64,000 bases of DNA from the NCBI RefSeq assembly GCF_011751945.2, contig NZ_CP064951.1, positions 1 to 64,000 of the forward strand. Direction: 5' to 3'. The translations under genes were made by a program, and so were the position numbers. The notes under the pieces were generated by a model. That model was not told the origin of the DNA and did no database searches. It saw only the letters and a program-made list of their open reading frames with translations. The stretch comes from Actinomyces sp. zg-332 (lineage in GTDB: Bacteria; Actinomycetota; Actinomycetes; Actinomycetales; Actinomycetaceae). Positions 38,775-50,633 of the stretch are shown piece by piece; the first letter of the stretch is position 1; each line of letters opens with the position of its first letter.

Positions 38775-40040
38775 ATGAGTAAAACCAAGTTACGTTTCGC
38801 TGCTCGTTCAGACATAGGCATGATAAGGAAACAGAACCAAGATTCTGGCTATGCTGGCGAGAACCTATGTGTGCTTGCTGACGGTATGGGAGGACCAGCT
38901 GGAGGTGACATCGCTTCTAGTGTAGCTATTTCACACTTGAAGGAGCTGGATGCCCCGGATATTGCTGTAGAAGAAATGATACCTCTCATACGCGAAAAGG
39001 TGGCTGCTGCTCATGAAGAGCTGATTGAACGTTCGTCTAATAACTCTGAACTCGTGGGACTAGGTACTACCTGTATTGCTGTTTTGAAATCTGGTGACAA
39101 GTTAGCAATGGCGCATATTGGAGATTCCAGAGCATACATTTTACGTGATGGAGTAATTCAGCAAATAACAGTTGACCATTCTTTTGTTCAGTATCTAGTT
39201 CAGACAGGACAGCTTACACCTAAGGAAGCTGAAAATCACCCTCGTAGATCAATGTTGTTACGAGTGCTAGGTGACTCGATAACAGATGTAACCTTAGATG
39301 AATCAATGCGAGAAGCAGTAATTGGAGATAGATATCTATTATGCTCAGATGGGTTATCAGGTGTAGTCAGTAGTCAAACAATGCAAGATGTGATGAATAC
39401 TGTGAAAGACCCTGATGAGTGCTGTGAAAAGCTTATTTCCTTAGCATTGCGTGGTGGCGGACCTGATAATATTACTTGTGTTATTTTCGATGTCATCAGC
39501 GCTGATGAGCAAGACGAAAGTCAAACACGCATTGTAGGAGCTGCTTCTACTGATCGTCTAGAAAAAATCAGAAGAGAACAGACACCGGCAGCAATGGCTG
39601 CTGAACATTTCGATAAGACTAGTGAAAAACTAAACGAAAAGAAAAAGAAAACCCCTACAGTTACTAAACCTAAAAAGAGCCACAAAAAAGGTATAATTGC
39701 GACTTTAGTAACTTTGTTTATACTGTGTGGAATTTCTACTGGATTATTTTTTGCTTATAGTTGGACACAAGGCAAATATTTTATTACCCAAAACAATAAA
39801 GGACAAGTTGTTCTCTATAAAGGAATACCTCAGACAGTAGTTGGTTTCGATTTATTTGAACCGCAATATATTACTGACATTGATACTCATGACTTACCTC
39901 ATGCTTATCAGCAAACCTTGAAAGATAACATTTCTTTCGATAACTTGTCAGAGGCTAAAAAATATATAAACCGTTTAGATAATATACAAAAAGAATATAT
40001 AGAGAAGAAATCCTCTGATAACAAAGATTCTAAAGAATGA
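38775..40040 (+). CDS. pstP: PP2C-family Ser/Thr phosphatase PstP
   Basis: PstP dephosphorylates the PknA/PknB kinases and their substrates. The 421-residue protein has the PP2C catalytic domain (about 1-240) with metal motifs NQDSGYAG, LADGMGGPAGGD, AHIGDSRAY, LLCSDGLSG and GGPDNITC. A charged linker, one transmembrane segment (about 308-333) and an extracytoplasmic tail of about 85 residues follow. It is co-transcribed with its antagonist kinases downstream. Confidence 0.95.
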   Translation: MSKTKLRFAARSDIGMIRKQNQDSGYAGENLCVLADGMGGPAGGDIASSVAISHLKELDAPDIAVEEMIPLIREKVAAAHEELIERSSNNSELVGLGTTCIAVLKSGDKLAMAHIGDSRAYILRDGVIQQITVDHSFVQYLVQTGQLTPKEAENHPRRSMLLRVLGDSITDVTLDESMREAVIGDRYLLCSDGLSGVVSSQTMQDVMNTVKDPDECCEKLISLALRGGGPDNITCVIFDVISADEQDESQTRIVGAASTDRLEKIRREQTPAAMAAEHFDKTSEKLNEKKKKTPTVTKPKKSHKKGIIATLVTLFILCGISTGLFFAYSWTQGKYFITQNNKGQVVLYKGIPQTVVGFDLFEPQYITDIDTHDLPHAYQQTLKDNISFDNLSEAKKYINRLDNIQKEYIEKKSSDNKDSKE

Positions 40041-40093
40041 ACACAGGTTAAATACTTGAGAACTCTAATTGTAAATAAAATTCAGGTGCAAAA

Positions 40094-41590
40094 ATGAAAA
40101 ACGAAGACTTAGTTGGATCAAAACGAGGACTTGAATTCGTTCTACTAATTATAGCTTTAGCTATAGGTATTGGTGGGTACGTAATTGTTGCTCTAAATAG
40201 GACTGGACAACTTCCATCAAAGTTATTTTTGCATGCATCAATTCTGATTTTAGTAACCTTTGGTGTTCACTTCATAATTCGCCGTTTTGCTTCTTATGCT
40301 GATCCTATTATTCTACCTATAGGTGTAGCTTTAAATGGGCTTGGTTTGGCAATGATTTATAGGCTTGATTACTCATATAAAGCATTGGGACAAACTGGGT
40401 TTATTGTTGATAGTAGACAGTTAGTTTGGTCGTTAATTGGTATTAGCGCTTGTGTTTTTGTTTTCATAGTAATACGTGATCATCGTGATTTACGTAACTT
40501 TACTTATACAGCTGGTTTGCTTTCAATTATCTTACTATTATTACCGATGATTCCAGGTTTAGGTTTAAATATTTATGGTGCTAGAATTTGGATTCATCTA
40601 GGATCTTTCTCTTTCCAACCTGGAGAAATAGCTAAGCTTTGTCTTGTATTATTCTTTGCTGGATATTTTATGCAGACTAGAGAAAAGTTAGCTTTAGGTG
40701 GACGTAAAATTTTAGGTATACGCCTACCTAGGATAAGAGATTGTGCTCCTTTGATTATCGCTTGGATAGCCTCCATTGGTGTACTTGTATTACAACGTGA
40801 TCTAGGAACTTCATTACTAATTTTTGGTTTATTCGTAGCAATGCTATATCTAGCTACTGACAGAGTTTCTTGGATAATCATGGGACTAGTAATGTTTGCC
40901 CCAGGTGCGGTCGTAGCTGCAAAGATTTTCCCTCACGTTGGTGCTAGGTTTAATATTTGGTGGAACGCTTTTGATAACCAGATTTACAACCAAGATCCTG
41001 GTGGTTCAGGACAGCTAGTTTCAGGGCTTTTCGGTATGGCAAATGGTGGTTTGACTGGTACTGGCTGGGGTAAAGGATTCCCACAACTTGTACCTTTTGC
41101 AAACTCTGACTTTATAATTGCTTCAATTGGTGAAGAACTTGGTTTGACTGGTTTTATGGCAGTTATCTGTTTGTATGCTATTTTCGTGCAACGTGGCTTG
41201 AAAGCAGCTCAAATGCTGCGTGATGATTTTGGTAAACTATTCACAGCCGGTTTGTCATTCATTGTTGCCTTGCAAGTATTTGTAATAGTTGGAGGTGTTA
41301 CTCGTCTAATTCCTCTAACAGGTTTAACTACCCCATTCTTAGCATCTGGTGGTTCTTCGCTGGTTTCTAACTGGATAATATTAGGCCTGTTGATTAGGTT
41401 GACCGACAGTGCTAGACGTAATTGTATTTTTGAAAAAGAAATTGTTTTGATGGAATATGAACCAGTGCGAGAAGTAGTAACAGTTGCTGGTACAGGTTCT
41501 ATTGGAGATGACGATTTAGTGGAGAGAACAGATAAGCCTAAATGGTTGAGAAAAATAGATGTATCTAGTAATGATTTGGAGGAAAAGTAA
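40094..41590 (+). CDS. rodA: FtsW/RodA/SpoVE-family peptidoglycan glycosyltransferase
   Basis: SEDS proteins polymerise lipid II with a class B PBP partner. The 498-residue protein has about 11-12 hydrophobic spans and SEDS motifs GARIWIHLGSFSFQPGEIAKL, LQRDLGTSLL, NSDFIIASIGEELG and TPFLASGGSSLVSNW. The C-terminal tail is hydrophilic, as in actinobacterial RodA. Its stop overlaps the pbpA start by one base. Confidence 0.95.
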   Translation: MKNEDLVGSKRGLEFVLLIIALAIGIGGYVIVALNRTGQLPSKLFLHASILILVTFGVHFIIRRFASYADPIILPIGVALNGLGLAMIYRLDYSYKALGQTGFIVDSRQLVWSLIGISACVFVFIVIRDHRDLRNFTYTAGLLSIILLLLPMIPGLGLNIYGARIWIHLGSFSFQPGEIAKLCLVLFFAGYFMQTREKLALGGRKILGIRLPRIRDCAPLIIAWIASIGVLVLQRDLGTSLLIFGLFVAMLYLATDRVSWIIMGLVMFAPGAVVAAKIFPHVGARFNIWWNAFDNQIYNQDPGGSGQLVSGLFGMANGGLTGTGWGKGFPQLVPFANSDFIIASIGEELGLTGFMAVICLYAIFVQRGLKAAQMLRDDFGKLFTAGLSFIVALQVFVIVGGVTRLIPLTGLTTPFLASGGSSLVSNWIILGLLIRLTDSARRNCIFEKEIVLMEYEPVREVVTVAGTGSIGDDDLVERTDKPKWLRKIDVSSNDLEEK

Positions 41591-43053
41591 TGAATCGCCA
41601 AATCAGACGTTTAAGTATTATTGTAGTTTTGATGTTTATTGCTCTCATGGTTTCTGCTACATATATTCAAGTAATAGCTGAACCGTCACTAAGTGCTGAT
41701 AGCAGGAATGTGAGAAGCATATATAACTCATTCAATAAACAGCGTGGGCCGATTATTGTTGATGGAGCTGAAATTGCTGCCTCTGATCCAGCTGATGATA
41801 CCTTTAAATGGCAACGCAAATACAATGATTCGAACTTGTATTCCCACATAACAGGTTATTTATCAGTAGTCTCTGATGCTTCTACTGGACTAGAAAAAGC
41901 TTACAATGAAGTGTTAAATGGCCGTTCACATTCGCAGACTTTGGCTCAAATCAATAGCATTATTACAGGTGAGAAACCTAAGGGCGGGGCTATTGAACTT
42001 ACACTAAATCCTGCAATGCAACGTGCAGCTGCTGATGGGCTAGGAAAACTGCGTGGTTCTGTTGTAGCTCTTGACCCTAAAACAGGGGCAGTTTTGGCAA
42101 TGTACTCTACACCAAACTATGATGCCAATAGCATTGCTTCACATGATAGAAAAACTTCATTGTCAGCTTTTGATACGCTCAACAAAGATAAGCATCAGCC
42201 TCTAGTTCCTAAAGCTACAGCTGATAATTTCCCTCCAGGCTCCACTTTCAAAATCATTACAGCTGCTGCAATGCTATCTAATGGTATAACTCCTGAAACT
42301 ATTTTAGATGCACCACAATTCTTAGCATTGCCAGATTCTGATAAAAAACTGCCTAACTATGCTAATAGACCATGTGGTAGTGGTCGTGTTCCTCTAAGAT
42401 ATGCTTTTGGTATGTCGTGTAACACACCTTTTGCTAAATCAGCGATGGAGCTGGGGGCTGACCAGATTCGTAAGTTTGCAAAAGACTTCGGATTCAATGA
42501 AACTACTGATTTATCTCGTTTGAATGTAGCTAAAAGTAATTTCCCAAATAAACTATACTTACCACAGTTAGCTTATTCAGCAATTGGACAGTATGAAGTT
42601 CGTGCTACTCCTCTACAAATGGCTGTAGTCGCAGCAACTATTGCTAATGATGGTGTGCGTATGAAACCTTATGTTGTAGGTGCAGAACTTGATTCAAATC
42701 TAAAACCTGTTTCACAAACTACTCCTGAAATAGCAGCCAATGTTTTGACTCCGCAAGTGGCTAAAGATTTGAAAGGTATGATGGAATACGTGGTAACTTC
42801 ACGTTTTACGACTAATGTTCATTTGAAAGATGTGAAAATTGCTGCGAAAACAGGTACAGCTCAAACAGGTATAGATGGTCAGGATCCTCATGCGTGGCTA
42901 GTTGGTTATGCTCCAGCTGATAATCCTCAAATTGCTTTTGCTGTGTTGATTGAAGGTGTAGATCAAGGTCATCACGACGAAAATGCTAATAGGGCTGCTC
43001 GTATAGCTGAGTCGTTGATAACTGCTGGTTTGTCATCTAGGAAGGCTGGTTAA
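41590..43053 (+). CDS. pbpA: class B penicillin-binding protein (PbpA)
   Basis: PbpA is a D,D-transpeptidase that crosslinks glycan made by the SEDS partner. The 487-residue protein has an N-terminal signal anchor (about 8-28), a short pedestal domain with the conserved KQRGPI, and a transpeptidase domain with PPGSTFKIIT (catalytic Ser, SxxK), SCN in GMSCNTPF and KTG in AAKTGTAQTG. It overlaps rodA and the next kinase gene by one base each, so expression is tightly coupled. Confidence 0.95.
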   Translation: MNRQIRRLSIIVVLMFIALMVSATYIQVIAEPSLSADSRNVRSIYNSFNKQRGPIIVDGAEIAASDPADDTFKWQRKYNDSNLYSHITGYLSVVSDASTGLEKAYNEVLNGRSHSQTLAQINSIITGEKPKGGAIELTLNPAMQRAAADGLGKLRGSVVALDPKTGAVLAMYSTPNYDANSIASHDRKTSLSAFDTLNKDKHQPLVPKATADNFPPGSTFKIITAAAMLSNGITPETILDAPQFLALPDSDKKLPNYANRPCGSGRVPLRYAFGMSCNTPFAKSAMELGADQIRKFAKDFGFNETTDLSRLNVAKSNFPNKLYLPQLAYSAIGQYEVRATPLQMAVVAATIANDGVRMKPYVVGAELDSNLKPVSQTTPEIAANVLTPQVAKDLKGMMEYVVTSRFTTNVHLKDVKIAAKTGTAQTGIDGQDPHAWLVGYAPADNPQIAFAVLIEGVDQGHHDENANRAARIAESLITAGLSSRKAG

Positions 43054-44873
43054 TGAAAATTGAAGCTGGTCTTGTCCTTGCAGACCGTTACCGTTTACTC
43101 TCACGCATAGCCATTGGAGGTATGGGTGAAGTTTGGCGTGCCAGAGATACTCACTTGAACATTATTGTTGCTGTCAAAATTTTGCGTGATGAACTTGTTG
43201 GACAAGAACAGTTTTTGAACCGACTACGTGTGGAAGCTGAGAATGCTAAAAAAGTAATGCACCCTAACTTGGCTCGTGTATTAGATCATGACGAGACTAA
43301 TGGACGTGGCTGGATAGCTATGGAATTTGTGCAGGGGCAGCCGTTATCTAAGCGACTAGTTTCAGGCTCTACTATACGTGTGCGTGAGCTGTTGCCTATA
43401 CTTATACAGATTTCTAACGCACTATTTGCTTTGCATTCAGTTGGTGTTGTACATAGAGATGTGAAACCAGCTAATATTCTGGTTACTGATGAGGGCGTTG
43501 TTAAACTAACTGATTTTGGCATTTCAAAGTCAGATTCTCAGCCTAATATGACCGCTGTAGGTATGGTAATGGGGACTGCTCAATATTTAGCACCTGAGCA
43601 AGTTTTAGGTGAAGCAGCTTCTCCTCGTGGTGATATTTATGCTTTGGGTATTATTGCTTATGAAGCAGTTGTGGGCAATAGACCTTATACCGGTAAAACT
43701 CAAGTAGATATTGCTTTTGCGCATGTTAATGAGACTTTGCCTCCTTTACCAGCGTTTATTCCACCAGCTTTGTCTACTGTTATAGAGAAAATGCTAGCCA
43801 AATCTCCTGAGGATCGTTTTGAAAACGCTGATGTTTTAGCTAAGCAACTACATAAAGTAATGTTACAGATATGCCCTGATGTGGTTGTGCCGAATGCTGA
43901 AATTACAACTTTTGAGCGTCCTTTGACTCGTCGTGAAACACTTAAAGTTCCAAAGATTTCAGCTGATCCTGATACTGCTTTGCAACAAATCAGTGAGTCG
44001 TCAAGCTTTGCTGAGCATGAAAGTCCAGCTGAAAATGTTTCACAGCTTTCAGATATGTATCAAAACATTACAAACACTTCTAGCTCTTCAGAGTTAGGCC
44101 ATCAGCCTAATGATTCAGAAAATATTGATGTTTTATCTTCTAATCCTGTTGAGGTAGATGAACAGCCTACTCAAAATGATGAGCGTATTTCTGAAAAAGT
44201 TGTAAAAAAGACTAAAAAAATGAAAGTTTATCGCCGTGGTGGGCTAAATCACAACTTGAAAACAATTCAAAAACAAAGCGGTAAAGATAGCTCAGATAAA
44301 TCTGAAATTAATCTTTCATCTAAACTTAATCAAAAGTCTTCTTCTTTGAGTAATATGTATCCGAACTTAAACACTACATCAATTAAGAAAATTAAAAATG
44401 TTAAAAAATATTTTTCTCGAGATAAATTTCTCGGAAAAACTTTTGATGAAATTATTCGTGGTGAGTCGGATGAAAATAGTAAACAAAAGATTTCGAATAC
44501 TACTTTACTAGCTTTGTGTATTGGAATATTGCTATTTTTTGCTCTATTTTTCTATTTTGTTTTCACAGGTTTTTCTTCACTTTTAAATGCTCACTCGCAT
44601 GATTTTATGAATAAAGATTTGTATGTAGAACATTTTGGAAATATTTTTTCATCCAATTACTTAAAAGATTTTGAAATGTTATTTGTTTTAACTGTTGTGC
44701 CTAGTCAAGGTACAATGTATAAAGACAAGATTTCTCTATCTAATCGTATGAATTTTGTTTCTACTATTTCATGTCGTAGTGTGTATAGTAGAAAAAATTT
44801 GTTTATGGGGATAATGGAAAAACTATTTTGTTTTTTCAAACAAAAAGTTAGTCATGGACTAAGAAGGAAATGA
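43053..44873 (+). CDS. pknA: Ser/Thr protein kinase PknA-like
   Basis: The Hanks-type kinase controls division and cell-wall synthesis. The catalytic domain (about 1-275) has glycine loop IAIGGMGEVW (first Gly replaced, as is common in PknA), Lys42, HRD at 134-136, DFG at 154-156 and the GTAQYLAPEQ activation segment. A long Ser/Asn-rich juxtamembrane linker (about 290-480) precedes one span (about 493-517). An unusual extracytoplasmic tail of about 85 residues follows, ending in a basic Phe-rich stretch. No PASTA repeat is present. The ATG overlaps the pbpA stop. Confidence 0.93.
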   Translation: MKIEAGLVLADRYRLLSRIAIGGMGEVWRARDTHLNIIVAVKILRDELVGQEQFLNRLRVEAENAKKVMHPNLARVLDHDETNGRGWIAMEFVQGQPLSKRLVSGSTIRVRELLPILIQISNALFALHSVGVVHRDVKPANILVTDEGVVKLTDFGISKSDSQPNMTAVGMVMGTAQYLAPEQVLGEAASPRGDIYALGIIAYEAVVGNRPYTGKTQVDIAFAHVNETLPPLPAFIPPALSTVIEKMLAKSPEDRFENADVLAKQLHKVMLQICPDVVVPNAEITTFERPLTRRETLKVPKISADPDTALQQISESSSFAEHESPAENVSQLSDMYQNITNTSSSSELGHQPNDSENIDVLSSNPVEVDEQPTQNDERISEKVVKKTKKMKVYRRGGLNHNLKTIQKQSGKDSSDKSEINLSSKLNQKSSSLSNMYPNLNTTSIKKIKNVKKYFSRDKFLGKTFDEIIRGESDENSKQKISNTTLLALCIGILLFFALFFYFVFTGFSSLLNAHSHDFMNKDLYVEHFGNIFSSNYLKDFEMLFVLTVVPSQGTMYKDKISLSNRMNFVSTISCRSVYSRKNLFMGIMEKLFCFFKQKVSHGLRRK

Positions 44874-44874
44874 T

Positions 44875-46725
44875 ATGGTAGATAAGATGCCACGCTTGTT
44901 AGCTAACAGATATGAGGTACGTGAACTTATCGGTCGTGGAGGAATGGCTGAAGTTTACATTGGTTTTGACAAGAGATTATCCAGAACTGTTGCTATTAAG
45001 ATGTTACGTGTTGAATTAGCTCGTGACGCTATTTTTCAAACCCGTTTTCACCGTGAAGCTCAGTCTGCTGCATCTTTAAATCATCCAACTATTGTTGCTG
45101 TATATGATACTGGTGAAGAGCCAGCAATTACTGGTGATGGTAAGGAAATACTTGTTCCTTACATTGTGATGGAATACGTTGATGGTCATACAGTTAAAGA
45201 TTTGTTGGCTGATGGTCAGCCTGTCCCTATAAATGAAGCTGTTGAAATTGTTGTTGGCGTTTTGAATGCTTTGGAGTATTCGCATAAAGCTGGTTTGGTT
45301 CACCGTGATATTAAACCAGGTAATGTCATGCTTACTCGCGCTGGAAAAATTAAGGTCATGGACTTTGGTATTGCTCGTGCTATGACTGACTCTCAAATAA
45401 CTATGACTCAAACTGACGCAGTTGTAGGTACTGCACAGTATTTATCTCCGGAGCAAGCTAAAGGTGAAACTGTTGATGCTCGTAGCGACTTGTATTCTAC
45501 GGGTTGTTTGTTGTTTGAGCTTTTGACTGCTCGCCCACCTTTTAAGGGTGATACTGCTGTTTCTGTTGCCTATCAGCATGTTTCACAGTTACCACCTTTG
45601 CCATCATCTATAAAAGCTGATATACCATCTGCTTTAGATAGAGTTGTTTTGAAAGCTTTGAGTAAGAGTCGTGAAGAGCGCTACTTGAATGCTGCTGAAA
45701 TGCGTAATGACATACTAGCAGCTGTGGGTGGGCATAAAGTTTCTGCTCCTCCAGTTGGTGATGCAACACAGATGATTACAGCAGTAGATAGTGATGCTAC
45801 TAGCGTGATGAGTGCTACTAAAGTTACTCCTAATTGGCGTGATACAGGGGTAAGCTCTTTTGAACCTAAGCACTCTGAAGAAGAACCTAAATCTAACAAA
45901 ATGAAATGGATTTGGGCTAGCATAATTGCTTTAATTGTTATTTTGGGTGGTGTTACAACTTATTTGGTCCTAGGTAATCAGGCTCCTAGCCAAATTGAAG
46001 AACAAGTGACCGTGCCTAAGAATCTTGAAGGTTTGAAAGAAGATCAGGTTGCTGAAGCTTTGAAGGCTGCTGGTTTGATAATGAAGGTTGGAAAACCTGT
46101 AGAGTCTGCTACTGCACCGAAAGATACTTTTGTTTCTTCCAGCCCAGCCGCTGGAACTAAGGTGAAAAAAGGTACTGTTGTTACTGTTCGTTTCTCAGCA
46201 GGTCCAAATGAAAAGATTATGCCAGATGTCTCAAATATGTCGCAATCTGATGCTATAGCTCGTTTGAAGAGTCTGGGATTAGAACTTGATAGTGTGGTTA
46301 CTCAAGATAGTGGAAAAGTTGAAGAAGGTAAGGTAATTAATACTGATCCAGCTCCTGGTTCTAAAGTGACTAAAGGCATGAAATTCCGCTTGTATGTATC
46401 TTCAGGACGTGTAGCTGTTCCTGCTGATTTAGTTGGTAAATCAAAGGATGAAGTTACTAAATTCCTATCAGACAATGGACTAAATTTTGAGGTTGTCTCT
46501 GTTGCAACTAATCAAGAAGCACCTAACACAGTATTGTCTATATCTCCTTCAGGTGTTGTTTCTAGAGGAACTGTTATAAAGGTAGTTGTAGCTACTGATC
46601 CTGGTCCTGCTGCACCTAATAGTGGTAATGGTAATAGCAATGGAAACGGAAACGGTAATGGCAACAATAATAACAACAATAATGGTGGGAATACTGGAGG
46701 TAGTTCTTCTACTTCTCCCAACTAA
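44875..46725 (+). CDS. pknB: Ser/Thr protein kinase PknB with PASTA domains
   Basis: PknB senses muropeptides or lipid II and controls wall synthesis. The 616-residue protein has a kinase domain with GRGGMAEVY, Lys42, HRD 143-145, DFG 163-165 and GTAQYLSPEQ. One span lies at about 345-366. Three PASTA repeats follow (about 375-440, 441-507 and 508-573), then a low-complexity Asn/Gly tail of about 40 residues. Three PASTA units are fewer than the four of M. tuberculosis PknB. The Asn/Gly tail may span the wall. It is the last gene of the cluster, followed by a terminator. Confidence 0.96.
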   Translation: MVDKMPRLLANRYEVRELIGRGGMAEVYIGFDKRLSRTVAIKMLRVELARDAIFQTRFHREAQSAASLNHPTIVAVYDTGEEPAITGDGKEILVPYIVMEYVDGHTVKDLLADGQPVPINEAVEIVVGVLNALEYSHKAGLVHRDIKPGNVMLTRAGKIKVMDFGIARAMTDSQITMTQTDAVVGTAQYLSPEQAKGETVDARSDLYSTGCLLFELLTARPPFKGDTAVSVAYQHVSQLPPLPSSIKADIPSALDRVVLKALSKSREERYLNAAEMRNDILAAVGGHKVSAPPVGDATQMITAVDSDATSVMSATKVTPNWRDTGVSSFEPKHSEEEPKSNKMKWIWASIIALIVILGGVTTYLVLGNQAPSQIEEQVTVPKNLEGLKEDQVAEALKAAGLIMKVGKPVESATAPKDTFVSSSPAAGTKVKKGTVVTVRFSAGPNEKIMPDVSNMSQSDAIARLKSLGLELDSVVTQDSGKVEEGKVINTDPAPGSKVTKGMKFRLYVSSGRVAVPADLVGKSKDEVTKFLSDNGLNFEVVSVATNQEAPNTVLSISPSGVVSRGTVIKVVVATDPGPAAPNSGNGNSNGNGNGNGNNNNNNNGGNTGGSSSTSPN

Positions 46726-46750
46726 CTAATTATTTGATATCTTAGAATTT

Positions 46751-46785
46751 ATCCCCTTTGTCTTTATAGATAGAGGGGATTTTTA
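46751..46785 (+). terminator. terminator of the fhaA-pknB cluster
   Basis: A 7-bp stem (ATCCCCT/AGGGGAT) with a 16-nt loop is followed by TTTTT, 25 bp after the pknB stop. Confidence 0.75.
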
Positions 46786-46858
46786 TGGATATTTTATTTC
46801 GTTTTTTATTTATCTTCTGATTTTACTTTGCTTATAAATTTATTTTTATTGTTGGTTA

Positions 46859-46874
46859 TGTTTCACGTGAAACA
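46859..46874. promoter_or_regulatory. parS: parS site (exact) inside a 30-bp palindrome
   Basis: This is an exact TGTTTCACGTGAAACA. Symmetry continues outward so that 46852-46881 is a perfect 30-bp palindrome with TTGGTTA arms. It lies in the gap (46726-47071) between pknB and the ABC transporter, which holds no ORF. Confidence 0.93.
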
Positions 46875-47071
46875 TAACCAATGAAAGTAAATAAGCAAGA
46901 TTTATGTTCTTTATATCATGTGTTATATGTATTTTTATTACTAAAAACTATAATGTTTAATATAAATACTTATTTGTGTTTAGAGCGAATAATCAATATT
47001 TCTGATTATTTATGTTACAGAAGCCTTTAAAAATTTTGTTTTTACTCAGTTAAAGATGTAGATTTTAAAAT

Positions 47072-47932
47072 ATGATTAATATAAAAAATTTGCAAGTATC
47101 TTACGGTAAAAATATTGTTTTAAATATTGGTACTGAGGTCAAGATTGATGACTCAGACATAGTGGGTGTTATTGGTTCCAATGGTGCTGGAAAAACAACA
47201 CTTATAAATGCTTGCTTAGGATTGGTTCCTTATAAAGGTAAAATTGATTTTTCTGTTCCTCGTAGTGATATTGCAGTACATTTACAAGAAAATCATTACA
47301 TGGGAACTGTTAATGTGAAAAACGTTCTCAAAGGTTTGTTAGGTGTTACTCCAGGCAAAGATGCAAAATTGGACGAACTAGTAGATTATTTTGATTTCAA
47401 AACTTGTCTTTCTAAAAAATATAGCGAACTATCTGGTGGACAGCAACAACGTTTAACGCTAATAATGGTTCTTTATAAAGATGCTCCAATTACTTTTTTC
47501 GATGAAGTTACAACCGGTTTAGACTTTGAAACTCGTCAACAATTAATGGAAAAAATTAGTAATTGGTACGCTAATAAAGATGCTAGTGTTTTGATGGTTA
47601 CACATTACTATGATGAAATTGAACGTTTGGCTAATAAGCTTTTAATTTTAGATAAAGGTCGTTTAGTTAAATACGGTAAAATTGACGATTTATTTGCTGA
47701 ATATATAGGTTATAGTGCTGTAATTGTTTCAGGATTAAAAGACTCAGACTTTAAAGATTTCAATGTCATAGTTGCTCCGGAGAATAAGGTTGCTGTGCGT
47801 TGTGATAGTCCAGAAGATGAAAAGCGCATTTACGATTACTTACTTCAAAAACAAGCTAACTTTGAACGTACAAATCGCGATATTGAACTGATTTATTTGA
47901 ATGTATTAGCATCTGAAAAGGCTGGAGTATAG
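47072..47932 (+). CDS. ABC transporter ATP-binding protein
   Basis: The 286-residue ATPase belongs to the ABC-2 exporter type. Walker A GSNGAGKTT is near 36-44, the signature is LSGGQQQRL, Walker B is ITFFDEVTTGLD, and the switch histidine lies in MVTHYYDE. A C-terminal extension of about 80 residues is present. The overall pattern resembles multidrug or lantibiotic-immunity exporters. There is no good Shine-Dalgarno. The permease gene starts 2 bp later. The substrate is unknown. Confidence 0.92.
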   Translation: MINIKNLQVSYGKNIVLNIGTEVKIDDSDIVGVIGSNGAGKTTLINACLGLVPYKGKIDFSVPRSDIAVHLQENHYMGTVNVKNVLKGLLGVTPGKDAKLDELVDYFDFKTCLSKKYSELSGGQQQRLTLIMVLYKDAPITFFDEVTTGLDFETRQQLMEKISNWYANKDASVLMVTHYYDEIERLANKLLILDKGRLVKYGKIDDLFAEYIGYSAVIVSGLKDSDFKDFNVIVAPENKVAVRCDSPEDEKRIYDYLLQKQANFERTNRDIELIYLNVLASEKAGV

Positions 47933-47934
47933 AT

Positions 47935-48684
47935 ATGAAGTTTAACTATCTAGTGCTAGAAATTAAAAACGTTTTAGGAAATTTTATTGGTTTATTCTTC
48001 AGCTATATTTTCCCTATAATGCTTGCTAACATAATAATTTTCTCTAGAAAAGGAGAGATTCCAGCCCAAGCAGTACCAGAGTTCAAAACTAGTGTGTTCC
48101 TTTTGCTAATATCTGTTATTCCTATATCGTTAGCTTTAGTCGGTTTTCCAGCTTTATTTTCACAGGAAACTGATAAAGGCGTGACTAAACGTATGATTTT
48201 ATTTGGCTATACGATTGAAAAGCAACTTATAAATAAACTGATTGCTAATGTATTAGTTATATTCTCAGCAGTTGGAGTTTATTTTCTATGTGTTGGTTGG
48301 GTAAACGAGATTAATAAGCCATCAGCTTTTAGCATTATATTCTTATTATTTGGTATATTATTCATTAGTATAGATTTTTTCCTTATTACTTTTACTCTAA
48401 CGCTTTGGTTGAGAAAGTTTAGTCGAGTTTATGGTGTAACAATGACGTTGTATTTCCTAGTTATGATTTTGACAGGAATGTTTGGTGTATCACCAGATAA
48501 GTTCGGAAAAATAATAGAAACTATTGCGAACTGTATACCTATAACTTTGTTGACTAAACTAACTACTGAACACTGGGGAGAAAGCTTTTACAGTTTAGGT
48601 AACTATCCTTACGTTTTGATAGGATTTACTGCTTTTAGCATCGTTTGTTATTTCCTAGGAACTCGTAGTTTTAAGAAACAATAG
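47935..48684 (+). CDS. ABC-2 type transporter permease
   Basis: The 249-residue membrane protein has six predicted spans: near 15-35, 50-75, 102-122, 135-160, 170-190 and 222-242. It is the partner of the ATPase immediately upstream, forming a two-gene exporter. The family is ABC-2. The short, Firmicutes-like sequence does not reveal the cargo. Confidence 0.87.
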   Translation: MKFNYLVLEIKNVLGNFIGLFFSYIFPIMLANIIIFSRKGEIPAQAVPEFKTSVFLLLISVIPISLALVGFPALFSQETDKGVTKRMILFGYTIEKQLINKLIANVLVIFSAVGVYFLCVGWVNEINKPSAFSIIFLLFGILFISIDFFLITFTLTLWLRKFSRVYGVTMTLYFLVMILTGMFGVSPDKFGKIIETIANCIPITLLTKLTTEHWGESFYSLGNYPYVLIGFTAFSIVCYFLGTRSFKKQ

Positions 48685-50413
<1,729 letters not shown>

Positions 50414-50416
50414 TCA

Positions 50417-50450
50417 TTTAGCTTCGCTTTATATGAGCGAGGCTAAAAAA
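50417..50450 (+). terminator. terminator of purA
   Basis: A 12-bp stem with one G-U pair (TTTAGCTTCGCT/AGCGAGGCTAAA) and a 7-nt loop is followed by a short A/T run. It lies directly after the purA stop. Confidence 0.7.
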
Positions 50451-50633
50451 TTATTAAAGTTGATTATGGTTGTTTGTGCGAGCTGTAATAATAAATTTAG
50501 TTATATGAGTTTTATTTAGATTTCCAGCTAAGAACAGACATTGTAATCAATAAGAATGTAATTGATAAAAATAAACTGATTAATGAAGAGCAAAATAAAA
50601 GTAGACTAGAAATACTATAAATAAGGAAAATAT

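Noticed and set aside
45076-45411. 111-codon minus-strand frame inside pknB
   Set aside because: It is antisense to the conserved kinase motifs, and its composition mirrors them.
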